A stretch of DNA of 64,000 nt from Linanthus parryae (taxonomy: Eukaryota; Streptophyta; Magnoliopsida; Ericales; Polemoniaceae), in the NCBI GenBank assembly GCA_023055425.1, contig JALGPY010000006.1, forward strand, positions 74,894,435-74,958,434, in the 5' to 3' direction. How positions within the stretch are numbered: position 1 is the first letter of the stretch; every line of letters begins with the position of its first letter. The notes below the pieces were generated by a model. That model had not been told where the DNA came from and ran no database searches. It worked only from the letters and a program-made list of their open reading frames with translations. A program made the translations under genes and the position numbers. This document shows, one piece after another, positions 24,297 to 35,915 of the stretch.

Positions 24297-27200
24297 ATGG
24301 CAAACAACTCATCGAGTTCACAACATTCCCTACGATCTGTCCTTGAGAAGGACAAGCTCTCAGGAACCAACTTTCTCGATTGGTACAGAAACTTGAGAAT
24401 TGTTCTCAAGCAAGAAAAGAAGCTGTACGCAATAGAGGAGCAAGTTCCAGAAGGTCCAGAGAATCAGACACCTGCTGCCTTAAAGGCGTATCAAAAGCGT
24501 GTTGATGACGCTAATGATGCGGCCTGTCTAATGCTTTGCACCATGACCTCTGAGCTTCAGAAGCAACATGAGAACATGAATGCTGTCGATATGATCGAAC
24601 ATCTAAAGCAGCTCTTCCAAGAGCAGGCGAGGGTAGAGAGGTATGAGGTCTCAAAGGCACTGTTCAAATGTCATCTGGCAGAAGGGAACCCGGTGGGACC
24701 CCATGTACTCCGAATGATCGGGTACTTGGAGAATCTCGCCCGGCTTGGGTTCCCGGTCGGCCAAGAGTTGGCAACCGATCTCGTGTTGCAATCGTTGCTC
24801 GAGAGTTATGGACAGTTCATTATGAACTATAACATGAACGAGATCGTTAAACCACTGCCAGATTTGCTCAACATGTTGAGGACGGCTGAACAGAGCATCA
24901 ACAAGGGTAAGGGCAAGGCCATTATGATGGTGCATAAAGGAAAGGGTAAAAAGTTTGCCTCTTCCTCCAAGGACAAAGGCAAGTCAGTTGCTAAGTCCAA
25001 GGAACAAGCCCTTAAGCCTGTTGGTGGGATTGCCAAGGTCGTGACTAAGGGTGAATGTCACTACTGTAGTCAACCTGGACACTGGAGGAGGAACTGCCCA
25101 AAATATCTGGAGGACAAGCGGCTTGGAATAGTGATTCCACCACCACCAGGTATTTTTGTTGTAGATGTCAATTTAACTGTCTCTACATCATGGGTATTAG
25201 ATACTGGATGTGGATCTCATATTTGTCGAAATATGCAGGATCTAAAGAGAAGTAAAAGATTGGCTAAAGGGGAGGTAGATCTGCGCGTTGGGAATGGAGC
25301 AAAGGTTGCTGCGTTGGCCATAGGCGTTTGCGAGCTATCTCTGCCTTCAGGATTAGTTTTAGAATTAAATAATTGCTATTTTGTGCCTGCTATGAGCAGA
25401 AACATTATTTCTATTTCTTGTTTGGACAAGGAAGGTTTTATTATTTCAATAAAGAACAATTGTTGTTCCTTTTATTTGAATAATATTCACTATTTTAGTG
25501 CGCAATTATTTAATGGACTTTATGTCCTTGATCTAAGTAATCCTGTCTACAACATTAATACCAAGCGGATTAAAATAAATGATTTAAATCCTGCTTATTT
25601 ATGGCACTGTCGTTTAGGCCACATAAATGAGAAACGTGTATCTAGACTCCATAAGGATGGATTACTAGACTCATTTGATTTTGAATCATATGAGACATGT
25701 GAGGCTTGTTTATTGGGAAAAATGACAAAGTCCCCTTTCAATAAGAAAGGTGAGAGGACTAGTGAGCAATTGGCACTCATACATACCGATGTGTGTGGGC
25801 CATTTGCCACGCCTGCCAGGGGTGGTTATGTCTACTTCATTACATTTACTGATGATTACAGTAGATATGGATTTGTGTACCTTATGAGGGCAAAATCCGA
25901 ATCCTTTGAAGTGTTCAAAGAATTCAAGAATGAAGTAGAGAAGCAACTTGGCAAAAGTATCAAGGCTTTACGATCGGATCGTGGAGGAGAATACTTGAGC
26001 CAAGAGTTTGACGACTATCTTAGAGAGTGTGGGATTGTGTCCCAACTCACTCCACCCGGAACGCCACAATGGAATGGCGTGTCCGAGAGGAGGAATCGAA
26101 CCCTATTGGATATGGTTCGGTCTATGATGTGTCAAACCGATCTTCCATTATCATTTTGGGGCTACGCTCTATTAAGTGCAGCTTTTACCATTAACCGTGT
26201 TCCATCTAAATCAGTCATGAAGACACCATATGAGATGTGGAGTGGGAGGCGTCCCACACTGTCGTTCATGAGGATTTGGGGCTGCGATGTCTATGTAAAA
26301 CGTTTACAATCAGACAAGCTAGGGCCTAAATCGGATAAGTGTAAATTTGTGGGGTACCCTAAGGAAACTAAGGGATACTATTTCTACAAACCAACCGAGA
26401 ATAAAGTGTTTGTTGCTCGGACCGGCGTGTTTCTAGAAAGAGAGTTTGTCTCTAAAGAAGCAAGTGGGAGGAATGTAGAACTTGAAGAAATTCAAGAACC
26501 ACAAATCACAGAACCGATTATGGAACATGAACAGGAATCACAAGCAATTGTGGATCCACCTGTTCAGGTAACACAAGAGCTTCGTAGATCTAGTAGAGTG
26601 CGCCAGGAACCCGAGAGGTACGGACTTCTCGTAACTGATTCCGGTGACACGATGCTCATAGATGATGAGCCTACTACCTATGAGGAGGCCATGAATGGCC
26701 CAGACTCGCAGAAGTGGCTTGAGGCCATGAGATCCGAGATGGAATCCATGTATACCAACAAAGTATGGACTTTGGTGGAACCACCTGATGGGGCGCGGCC
26801 CATAGGGTGCAAGTGGGTCTTCAAGAAGAAGATCGACATGGATGGTAATGTGATTACCTATAAGGGCCGATTGGTGGCTAAAGGATTCAGACAGATTCAT
26901 GGTATTGACTATGATGAAACCTTTTCACCAGTCGCTATGACCAAATCCATCCGAATCCTACTTGCGATTGCAGCATACTACGACTATGAGATTTGGCAGA
27001 TGGATGTCAAAACAGCATTCCTTTATGGGAATCTCCTCGAGGACGTGTATATGATACAGCCGGAGGGTTTTGAAGATCCAAAGCAAGCCAACAAAGTGTG
27101 TAAGCTGCAACGATCCATTTATGGATTGAAGCAAGCTTCTAGGAGTTGGAATCGACGTTTTGATGAAGTGGTCAAAGAGTTTGGCTTCATCAGAAACGAA

Positions 27201-28247
27201 GATGAGTCTTGTGTCTACAAGAAGGTTAGTGGGAGCTCTGTAGCTTTTCTGGTCTTGTATGTGGATGACATACTACTCATTGGAAACGACATTCCCATGC
27301 TGCAATCTGTGAAAGATTGGCTAGGAAAGTGTTTCTCAATGAAAGACTTAGGGGAAGCAGCCTATATACTCGATATAAAGATCTATAGAGATAGATCTAA
27401 AAGGTTGCTAGGCCTAAGTCAAAGTACATATATTGACAAGGTGTTGAAACGGTTCAACATGCAAGATTCCAAGAAGGGATTCTTGCCCATGTCACATGGA
27501 ATCACTCTTTCGAAGAGTGGTTGTCCTTCCAATGAGATTGAGAAGGAACGCATGAGTAGGATTCCCTATGCCTCGGCCATAGGATCCATCATGTACGCCA
27601 TGTTATGTACTAGACCAGATGTGTCATATGCCTTGAGTATGACAAGCAGATACCAATCCAATCCGGGTGAGAGTCACTGGATTGCTGTCAAGAACATCCT
27701 AAAGTACTTGAGAAGAACTAAGGATGCTTTCTTGATGTTTGGCGGTGAGGAAGAGTTGCGTGTAAGGGGTTACACTGATGCAAGCTTCCAAACCGATAGA
27801 GATGACTTTAGATCACAGTCGGGATATGTGTTTTGCCTGAATGGAGCAGCGGTGAGCTGGAAGAGTTCCAAGCAAGAGACGGTAGCTGATTCTACAACAG
27901 AGGCTGAGTACATTGCTGCAAATGGCGCAGCAAAGGAAGCTGTTTGGATCAGAAAGTTTGTTTCTGAACTTGGTGTGGTCCCTAGCATTGCGGATCCAGT
28001 GGAGTTGTTCTGTGACAACACTGGGGCGATCGCGCAATCAAAGGAACCAAGATCGCACCAGAAGTCCAAGCACGTGCTCAGGAAGTTCCATCTGATTCGA
28101 GATATTATCGATAGAGGAGACGTTCGGATATGCAAGATTCCTACAGATGATAATCTGTCAGACCCGCTTACAAAGCCTCTCACGCAGTGGAAGCATGAAG
28201 GGCACACTAGGAGTATGGGCATACGAGATGCGCCAGATTGGGTCTAG
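24297..28247 (+). CDS. gag-pol: A2 gag-pol polyprotein, intact copia type
   Basis: One frame of 1,316 residues starts at ATG 24297. An upstream in-frame TTG exists but lies in the leader; the ATG matches the MANN start of B2. Domains in order: gag of UBN2 type (about 1-215); Lys-rich linker; CCHC zinc knuckle CHYCSQPGHWRRNC (about 254-267); aspartic protease with VLDTGCGSH (Asp about 302); GAG-pre-integrase with LWHCRLGH (about 435-480); integrase core with Asp498, Asp561 and Glu597, the last two separated by exactly 35 residues; reverse transcriptase with YVDD at 988-991; RNase H with Asp1161, Glu1204 and Asp1240. It would package RNA, copy it in virus-like particles in the cytoplasm and integrate the DNA in the nucleus. 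All catalytic residues seem present. The order integrase before RT defines copia, and the sequence resembles BARE-1/Angela proteins. Confidence 0.96.
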   Translation: MANNSSSSQHSLRSVLEKDKLSGTNFLDWYRNLRIVLKQEKKLYAIEEQVPEGPENQTPAALKAYQKRVDDANDAACLMLCTMTSELQKQHENMNAVDMIEHLKQLFQEQARVERYEVSKALFKCHLAEGNPVGPHVLRMIGYLENLARLGFPVGQELATDLVLQSLLESYGQFIMNYNMNEIVKPLPDLLNMLRTAEQSINKGKGKAIMMVHKGKGKKFASSSKDKGKSVAKSKEQALKPVGGIAKVVTKGECHYCSQPGHWRRNCPKYLEDKRLGIVIPPPPGIFVVDVNLTVSTSWVLDTGCGSHICRNMQDLKRSKRLAKGEVDLRVGNGAKVAALAIGVCELSLPSGLVLELNNCYFVPAMSRNIISISCLDKEGFIISIKNNCCSFYLNNIHYFSAQLFNGLYVLDLSNPVYNINTKRIKINDLNPAYLWHCRLGHINEKRVSRLHKDGLLDSFDFESYETCEACLLGKMTKSPFNKKGERTSEQLALIHTDVCGPFATPARGGYVYFITFTDDYSRYGFVYLMRAKSESFEVFKEFKNEVEKQLGKSIKALRSDRGGEYLSQEFDDYLRECGIVSQLTPPGTPQWNGVSERRNRTLLDMVRSMMCQTDLPLSFWGYALLSAAFTINRVPSKSVMKTPYEMWSGRRPTLSFMRIWGCDVYVKRLQSDKLGPKSDKCKFVGYPKETKGYYFYKPTENKVFVARTGVFLEREFVSKEASGRNVELEEIQEPQITEPIMEHEQESQAIVDPPVQVTQELRRSSRVRQEPERYGLLVTDSGDTMLIDDEPTTYEEAMNGPDSQKWLEAMRSEMESMYTNKVWTLVEPPDGARPIGCKWVFKKKIDMDGNVITYKGRLVAKGFRQIHGIDYDETFSPVAMTKSIRILLAIAAYYDYEIWQMDVKTAFLYGNLLEDVYMIQPEGFEDPKQANKVCKLQRSIYGLKQASRSWNRRFDEVVKEFGFIRNEDESCVYKKVSGSSVAFLVLYVDDILLIGNDIPMLQSVKDWLGKCFSMKDLGEAAYILDIKIYRDRSKRLLGLSQSTYIDKVLKRFNMQDSKKGFLPMSHGITLSKSGCPSNEIEKERMSRIPYASAIGSIMYAMLCTRPDVSYALSMTSRYQSNPGESHWIAVKNILKYLRRTKDAFLMFGGEEELRVRGYTDASFQTDRDDFRSQSGYVFCLNGAAVSWKSSKQETVADSTTEAEYIAANGAAKEAVWIRKFVSELGVVPSIADPVELFCDNTGAIAQSKEPRSHQKSKHVLRKFHLIRDIIDRGDVRICKIPTDDNLSDPLTKPLTQWKHEGHTRSMGIRDAPDWV

Positions 28248-28250
28248 TGC

Positions 28251-28261
28251 AAGTGGGAGAC
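28251..28261 (+). promoter_or_regulatory. A2 polypurine tract
   Basis: AAGTGGGAGAC directly before the 3' LTR, just after the gag-pol stop. It primes plus-strand DNA synthesis. Confidence 0.85.
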
Positions 28262-29691
28262 TGTTGGAATAGATGCCCTAGAGGCAATCTAGTTTAGTAT
28301 GAATTTGTAATTGGCTAGAAATTCATTTATTATTTATTGGATATTTAATATAATGAAGTCCTTAGATTTACAATTGTGTTGTTTATCTTAAATATCCCTA
28401 GTCAAGTATAATGATTAAATGGGACAATCATCTATAGACTAGTATGGGGTTGGATTGATATGGAGATATCACGATCCAACACATAGGTGTGCATTACGGA
28501 ATGTTGCACTGGATTGACCCATCACCGAGAAGGCTACATACACGTTATGTTGAGTCACAAGTGCTTCTCGGGTACAATGGTATTGTCATCCTTAGACTTG
28601 AAGTCACTAGATATTCTAGTTGTGGATCATTGTGATCTTGGTAGCGTTAAACGCTACACCGTAACTGGGTAGTTATAAAGGCGTGTACTGGATACAATGA
28701 GAAGCAAGCTTAGAGATCGTAGTGGACGTAGAGAGGATTTGCCCCTCCCACATAACGGGAGCAAATATCCAAGGCCACTCGAGGATAGTGCTTATAGAAT
28801 GTCTGGCCAGACTCAAATAAATCAATATGTGAGATATTGATGTTATTTGCACGAATAAGGCTATTCCATGGATCGAGAAACTAGGGATTGGATATACGAG
28901 TGTGACTTGTATGTCTTGTGTCCAATCCGGATATGGAGGCAAAGGGATGAGACAATTACTTGTACAAGGTTGTCTAGATGACTATTCTATTAGTTGGCTA
29001 GAATGGATGTTTTGCTAGAAACCGCTCCATATTAGCAAAGAGTTGCTACCAACTAGATAGAACCTATGGGGTCACACGCTATATAGAGTTGTACTAGATT
29101 GTGGAATTAATTAATGGGATTAATTAATTGGAAGGATCACTTTGCAAACCCTTGCAAACTTAGTAGGGACTAATTTGCAAGGAAGGGACTAAATTGAATT
29201 CTAGTAGGACTAGAATAAGTCCTTTAGGTAGTTAACAAGGAGTTGTTGGACTATATAAAGGACCCTCCTCCTTCCTTCCCTACACACTTTATGCTCTAGA
29301 GAGAACATAACAAGAGTAGGAGAGAACAAAGGAGAGAGAGAGCAAGCCACAAAGAGGGACGCCGCCCCCTTTGCCGCCGCCCCTTGTCCCCGACGCCACA
29401 AAGGGCCGAGCCCCTTTTGGTGCCTCGTTTTGCGTGATTTCTTCACCCTCCTTTCAATCCGGGCTAGCACCAAGGTGATTGGAGATCTAGGAACAACTCT
29501 AGGCGTGGATCAACTATAGAGAACGTGACACTATTCGCGTTTGAAGTCATCAAGGAGAACCCAAAGGTGTGTTTATGATTTCTTACCTTTACTATCGTTA
29601 TGCATCTAGACTTGTGATCCTTGGAGGGTTTTGCATGGTTGTTTGTTTGATTATGCTTCCGTTTGCGCGATCCATGAATCAAAACCCTACA
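28262..29691 (+). repeat. A2 3' LTR
   Basis: 1,430 bp, the same length as the 5' LTR and nearly identical, with one clear difference at 28922. The TATA box at 29252-29259 could drive transcription into B2 sequence. Confidence 0.96.
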
Positions 29692-32600
29692 TAAAATAAG
29701 TTGTACGTCTTGGACACTCCAATTCTAGCCCCACCACAGGATGAGTCTGTTCTAGAAGAAGTAATGGCACGTCATAAACACATTTATGATTCTAATGACG
29801 TGACTTGCCTCATGCTTTGCACCACGACTGATGAGCTTCAGAAGTAGCACGAGAACATGGAGGCTTATGATATGATCATACACTTCAAACAATTGTTTCA
29901 GGAACAGGCAAGGCATGAACGCTATGAGGTTTCCAAAGCATTGTTCAAGAGTAGTCTTGCAGAAGGGAATCCAGTAGGGCCTCATGTACTCCGAATGATC
30001 GGGTACATTGAGAACCTTGAGAGACTGGGATTCCCACTTAGCCAATATTTGGCAACTGATCTTGTCTTGCAATCGTTGCCTGACAGTTATAATCAGTTCA
30101 TCATGAACTATAGTAGGAACGAGATCAGTAAGACTCTGCCAGACTTGTTGAACATGCTAAAGACAGCTGAACAGAGCATCAACAAAGGCAAGGCCAAGGC
30201 CATAATGATTGTACATAAAAGAAGGGCAAAGGAGTTGCCTCTACTTCCAAAGGAAAGCGCAAGAAAGTTTCAAAATCCAAGGAAGCCCTAAATCCTAGTG
30301 GAGGCGCGCCTAAAGGTGAAGTCACTACTGTAGCCAGGTGGGTCACTGGAGGAGGAATTTCCCTAAATATCTGGAGGATAAGAAGCTTGGAATAGTGATT
30401 CCACCACCACCATGTATTTATGTTATAGACGTCAATTTTCTATTTCTTCATCTTGTGTATTTGATACTGGATGTGGTTCTCACATTTTTCGGAATGTGCA
30501 GGATTTGAAAAGAAGTAGAAGATTGGCTAAAGGGGAGATGGATCTACGCGTCGGGAATGGAGCAATAGTTGCTGCATTAGTTGTAGGCGTTTATGAGCTA
30601 TCTTTTCCTTCTGGACTTATATTAGAATTAGACAATTGCTTTTATGTGCCTGCTATGAGCAGAAACATTATTTCCATTTCTTGTTTGGACGAGAAGGGTT
30701 TTTCTATTTCAATAAAGGACAAGTGTTGCTCCATTTATTTTGATAGTATGAACTATTGTAGTGCGCATTGTCTAATGGATTGTATATCCTTGATCTAAAT
30801 AGTCCAATCTATAACGTAAATACTAAAATGATTAAAACTAACGATTTAAATCCTACATATCTATGGCACTGTCGTTTAGGCCATATAAATGAGAAACGCA
30901 TATCTAGACTCCATAAGGGTGGGCTTCTAGACTCATTTGATTTGGAATCATATGAGACATGCGCATCTTGTTTATTAGGAAAAATGATAAATCCCCCTTT
31001 CAATAAAAAAGATGAGAGGACTAGTGAGTTATTGGCACTCATACATACTGGTGTATGTGGACCGTTCCCCTCGCCTGCCGGAGGTGCTTACACCTACTTC
31101 ATTACGTTCACTGATGATTTCAGTTGATATGGATTCGTATACCTTATGAAGGCCAAATCTGAATCCTTTGAATTGTTCAAAGAATTCAAGAATGAAGTAG
31201 AGAAGCAACCTGGTAAAAGTATTAAGGCTCTACGATCGGATCGTGGAGGATAATACTTAAGTCAAGAGTTTGATGAGTATCTTAGGGAGTGTGGGATAGT
31301 ATCCCATCTCACTCCACCTGGAACACCACAATGGAATGGCGTGTCCGAGAGGAGGAATCGCGCTCTATTGGATACAGTGCGATCTATGATGTCTCAAACG
31401 GATCTTTCGATATCATTTTGGGGACATGCTCTAATGACGACAACTTTTACCATTAATCGTGTTCCACCCAAATCATTCATGAAGACACCATATGAGATAT
31501 GGACTGGGAGGCGTCCCATAGTGTCGTTTATGAAGATTTGGGGCTGTGATGTCTATGTAAAGCGTTTACAAACAGACAAGCTCGTGCCCAAAGCAGATAA
31601 GTGTAAATTTGTAGGATATCCTAAGGAAACAAAAGGATATTATTTATACAATCCCACCGAGAAAAACAGTGTTTGTTGCTCGGACCGGCTTGTTTCTAGA
31701 AAGATAGTTTGTCTCTAAAGAAGCAAATGGGAGGGCGTTATAAATTGAAGAAATTCAAGAACCACAAATCACTGAACCGATGATGGAACATGAACAGGAA
31801 CCGCAAGTTGTTGTGGAAGAACATGTTCAGGTCACAAAGAAGCTCCGTAGATTAGGAAGGGTGCGTCATGAGCCATAGAGATATGGACTTCTCGTGACTG
31901 AGCCCGATGGCGTACCACTCATGGTTGATGAGCCTTAATCCTACGGGGAGGCCATGAAAGGCCCAGACTCCAAGAAGTGGCTAGAAGCCATGAGATACGA
32001 AATGGATTCCATGTACACCAATAAAGTATGGACTTTGGTGGAACCACCTGAAGGGGCTCGGCCCATAGGTTGCAAGTGGGTCTTCAAGAAGAAGGCGAAC
32101 ATGTATGGCAAGGTAGTTTCCTATAAGGGGCGATTGGTAGCCAAAGGGTATAGACAGATTCATGGTATTGACTATGATGAGACCTTTCACCAGTCGCCAT
32201 GACTAAATCCATTTGAATCCTACTTGCTATAGCAGCATACTACGACTACGAGATTTGGCAGATGGATGTCAAAACGGCGTTTCTTTATGGGAACCTCCTC
32301 GAGGATGTGTACATGACGCAACCGGAGGGTTTTGAGGATCCAGAGAATGCCAATAAAGTCTGTAAGCTTCAAAGATCCATTTATGGATTGAAGCAAGCTT
32401 CTAGGAGCTAGAATCGACGTTTTGATGACGCAGTCAAAGAGTTTGGCTTTATTTAGAACGAAGATGAGCCTTGTGTTTACAAGAAGGTTAGTGGGAGCTT
32501 TGTAGTATTTCTGGTCTTGTATGTGGATGACATACTAATCATTGGAAATGATATTCCTACTTTGCAATATGTTAAAGATTGGCTAGGAATGTGTTTCGCA

Positions 32601-33517
32601 ATGAAGGAATTAGGAGATGCATCCTATATACGTGGTATACAGATCATAGGGATAGATCTAGTAAGTTGCTCGGCCTAAGTCAAAGTACATATATAGACAA
32701 GGTTTTGAAGAGGTCCAACTAGCAAGACTCCAACAAGAGATTCTTGCCCATTCCCCATGGAGTCACTCTTTCAAAGAATGACTGTCCCTCCAATGAGATT
32801 GAGAAGGTCCGCATGAGTAGGATACCCTATGCTTCGGCCATGGGATCCATAATGTACGCCATGTTGTGTACTAGACCAGACCTATCATACGCGTTGAGTA
32901 TGGTGAGCAGATATCATTCCAATCTGGGTGAGAGTCACTGGATTGCTGTCAAGAACATCCTAAAGTACTTGAGAAGAACTAAGGATGCATTATTGATATT
33001 TGGATGTAAGGAAGAGCTAAGTGTAATCGGTTATACAAATGCAAGCTTCCAAACCGAAAAAGATGACTACAGTTCACAGTCTGCATACGTGTTTTGCCTG
33101 AATGGAGGAGCTGCGAGCTGGAAGAGTTCCAAGCAACGGACAATTTCTGATTCTACAACAGAAGTTGAGTACATTGCTGATGGGAAGCAGCAAAAGAGGC
33201 AGTTTAAATAAATAAGTTTATCACTGAGATCAGTGTGGTCCCTAGCATCCTGGATCCCATAGAGTTGTACTGTGACAACTCCGGGGCGATCGCACAAGCC
33301 AAGGAACCAAGATCACACAAGAAATTAAAGCATGTACTTAGTTCCATCTTATTCGTGATATGATCGATCGAGGAGATGTGAAGATGTGCAAGATTCCAAC
33401 GGATGACAATCTTTCAGATCTGCTCACAAAACCTCTTGCGCAACGAAAGCATGAAGGGCACGCCAGATCTATAGGCATACGAGATGCACAAGATTGGCTC
33501 TAGTGCAAGTTGGAGAT
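29692..33517 (+). pseudogene. B2 gag-pol remnant after the A2 insertion
   Basis: It is collinear with A2 from gag residue 40 onward. Readable blocks are gag (29857-30291, ending in a frameshift in the Lys-rich linker); a damaged zinc knuckle near 30325-30360; protease with VFDTGCGSH (30412-30798); pre-integrase with LWHCRLGH and the start of integrase (30768-31127); the rest of integrase with MSERRNRALLDTVRSMM (31341-31718); RT start (31954-32202); a YVDD region near 32520; and RT C-terminus with RNase H (32744-33211). Stops occur for example at 29847, 31126, 31252, 31860 and 32410, and there are frameshifts near 32190 and 33190. It ends at a purine tract before the 3' LTR. Confidence 0.9.
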
Positions 33518-34918
33518 TGTTGGAATAGGTGCCCTAGAGGCAATCTAATATTTAGTATGAACAATGTTATTTTCTAGAATATTAATTTATTATATATTGT
33601 GATATTTAATATAATGAAGTCCTTAGATACAATGTGTTGTTTATCTTAAATATCCCTAGTCCATTATATTGATTAATAGGACGATCAAATATAGACTAGT
33701 ATGTGTGTAGATTGGTATGTAGATATCAAGTCTAACACATGGGTATGCATTATGAGTAATGGCATACTGGATTGACCAACAGCGAGATGGATACATTAGA
33801 TTATGTTGAAGTCACAATCGCTTCTCGTAGTGCTAATATAATTGCAATCCTTAGACTTGAAGTCACTAGATACTCTAGTTGTGAAATATCGTTCTTTGAT
33901 GTTATCAAACGTTACACCGTAACTGGGTGACTATAAAGATAGCTATCGGGCATGATAGGAAGCAACCTTAGAGATTGTAGTGATGTAGAGAGGATTTGTT
34001 CCTCCCCTATAATGGGAGAAAATATCCACGACCACTCGAGGGATGAGGCTTATTGAATGTCTGGCCAGACTCATATAAATCAATATGGAGATATTGATGT
34101 TATCTTCTTGCACAAGGATATTCCCAGGATCGAGGAACTATGGATTGGATATACGAGTGTGACTATTTATGTCTCGTGTCCAATCCGGATATGGAGACAA
34201 AGGGATAGTGCAATATGTGATATTGGGCACAAAGGGTTGTCGGGATCAATGACTTATTTTTGTTAGTTGGGTAGCATGGATGTGTTTCTTGACACCGCTC
34301 CAAGTTAGTAATTAGTAACTACCAACTAAGTAGAAACCTATAGGGGCATACGTCAAATAGAGTTGAACTAGATTTGGGATTAATTAATACGATTAGTTAA
34401 TTGGAAGGATCACTATGCAACACCTTGCAAACTTAGTAGGAATAATTTGCAAGGAATGGACTAATCCAAGTTCATGTAGAACTAGGAAGGGCCTTTATAT
34501 AAAGGATGCTCTGGCTTCCTTCCCACAACTAATGCTCATAACATAAGTGAGTGGGAGAGAGAGAAAAAGAGAGAGCAAGAGACAAGCCATGTGGCCGAAG
34601 CCACCTAGCCCGTACCCTACCCGTCGGCCACAAGAGAGAGGGCTCCTCTCTTTGTGTCTTCGTTGCTTGATTCGTTCTTCCCTCTTCCTCCGGTCCAAGC
34701 TAGCACTAGGAGAAGGAAGAATCTAGATATCACATCTACACGTGGATCAACCGTAGAGACGAGGACATTTTTCTTCGTGTGATCTCCCAAACCAAAAGGT
34801 ACACATCTTCTATGTCCTTTATCATGTTATGAATGTCTCTTCCTGTGATCCTTGGTGGGCTTTGAGTAGGAATTAAATTTTTGTTATTCCTCTGCGTTAC
34901 CTACGTCAAAACCCAACA
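33518..34918 (+). repeat. B2 3' LTR
   Basis: A 1,401-bp LTR with TG...CA ends. Compared with 18059-19479 it has many substitutions and lacks about 20 bp just upstream of the TATA region (near 34495). The short ORFs at 34057-34266 and 34495-34698 are LTR sequence. Confidence 0.92.
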
Positions 34919-35915
34919 TTGTATGTGTATGACATACTACTCATTGAAACGATGTCCCTACCTGCAATAAGATAAATATTAGCTAGGTAATTGCTTCTCA
35001 ATTAAAGTCTTAGGGGATGTAGCTTATATACTTGTTATCGAGATCTATAGGGATAAATATAGGAAGTTGCTCGACCTAAATCAAAGTACATATATTGAAA
35101 AGGTGTTGAAGCAGTTTGACAAACAAGAATCGAAGAAAGGATTCTTGCCAATGTCACGTGGAGTAAAAAGGGACTATCCTTCCAATCAATCATATTAAAG
35201 TTGCTCGACCTAAGTAAGATTATGCGTCGGCTATTGAATCTATCATGTACGCCATGTTATGTACTATACCATATATTTCATATGATTTGAGTATGAAAAT
35301 CAGATACCAGTCCAATCTGGTTGGGAGTCACTGGATTGCTATCAAGAATACCCTTAAGTACTTAAGAAGGACTAAGGATGAATTATTTATATATGGAGGG
35401 GAGAAAGAACTCAGTGAAAAGGGTTACGCTGACGCGAGCTTCCAAACCGACAAGGATGATTACAGATCGCAGTCGGGTTATGTGTTTTTCCTAAATGGAG
35501 GTGTTGTGAGCTGGAAGAGTTCTAATAAAGAGACAGTTGCTCGATCTACAACTGAAGCTGAGTACATTGCTGCATCGAGTGCCGCAAAGGGAGCTGCTTG
35601 GATTAAGAAGTTCATCACTGAAGTAGGTGTGGTTCCTAGCATAGTGGATCCTATTGCGTTGTTTTGTGACAAAACAGGAGCGACCACACAAGCCAAGGAA
35701 CTCAGGTCACACCATAAATCAAAGCACATACCCAAGAGATTCCATCTTATTGGAGAGTTCGTCGATAGGGAAGATGTGAAGATATGCAACATACCAACAT
35801 ATGATAATCTTTTAGATCCTCTCACTAACCCTCTTGTTCAGCTAAAGCATGAGGGCCACACTAGATCTATAGGCGTACGAGATGCACCAGATTGGCTCTA
35901 GTTCAAGTGGGAGAC
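34919..35915 (+). pseudogene. B1 C-terminal RT and RNase H remnant
   Basis: After the TTGTA duplication the RT frame resumes with a damaged active-site region (a shifted VDDILLI-like stretch at 34924). A longer open stretch (35245-35901, 218 codons) covers the end of RT (MYAMLCT-like) and RNase H, with YADASFQTDKDDYRSQSGYV, STTEAEYIAA and a CDKTGA motif that keep the acidic catalytic positions. It ends with the family C-terminus RDAPDWL and a purine tract. The RNase H part is the best-preserved piece of B1 but has no start of its own. Confidence 0.85.

Larger units (their letters stand above)
21188..29691 (+). mobile_element. A2: intact, probably recently active Angela/BARE-1-like copia element
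   Basis: An 8,504-bp element with two 1,430-bp LTRs (21188-22617 and 28262-29691) and TAAAA duplications at 21183-21187 and 29692-29696. Everything needed in cis is present: TATA box, iMet-type primer binding site, leader, one uninterrupted gag-pol frame and a polypurine tract. By eye the LTRs differ at one clear position (21848 C versus T at 28922), so the insertion is very recent. It is inserted in gag of B2. The near-identical A1 lies in inverted orientation 10.7 kb away. Confidence 0.97.
18059..34918 (+). mobile_element. B2: degenerate Angela-like copia retrotransposon containing A2
   Basis: It is bounded by LTRs 18059-19479 and 33518-34918 and flanked by TTGTA (18054-18058 and 34919-34923). 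The internal parts are leader (19480-21068), the first 119 bases of gag (21069-21187) and the rest of gag-pol (29692-33517), split by A2. The element without A2 would be about 8.4 kb, the expected size. The LTRs differ at many positions, and one lacks about 20 bp near the TATA box, so B2 is much older than A2. Stops and frameshifts disable all domains. Confidence 0.92.
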
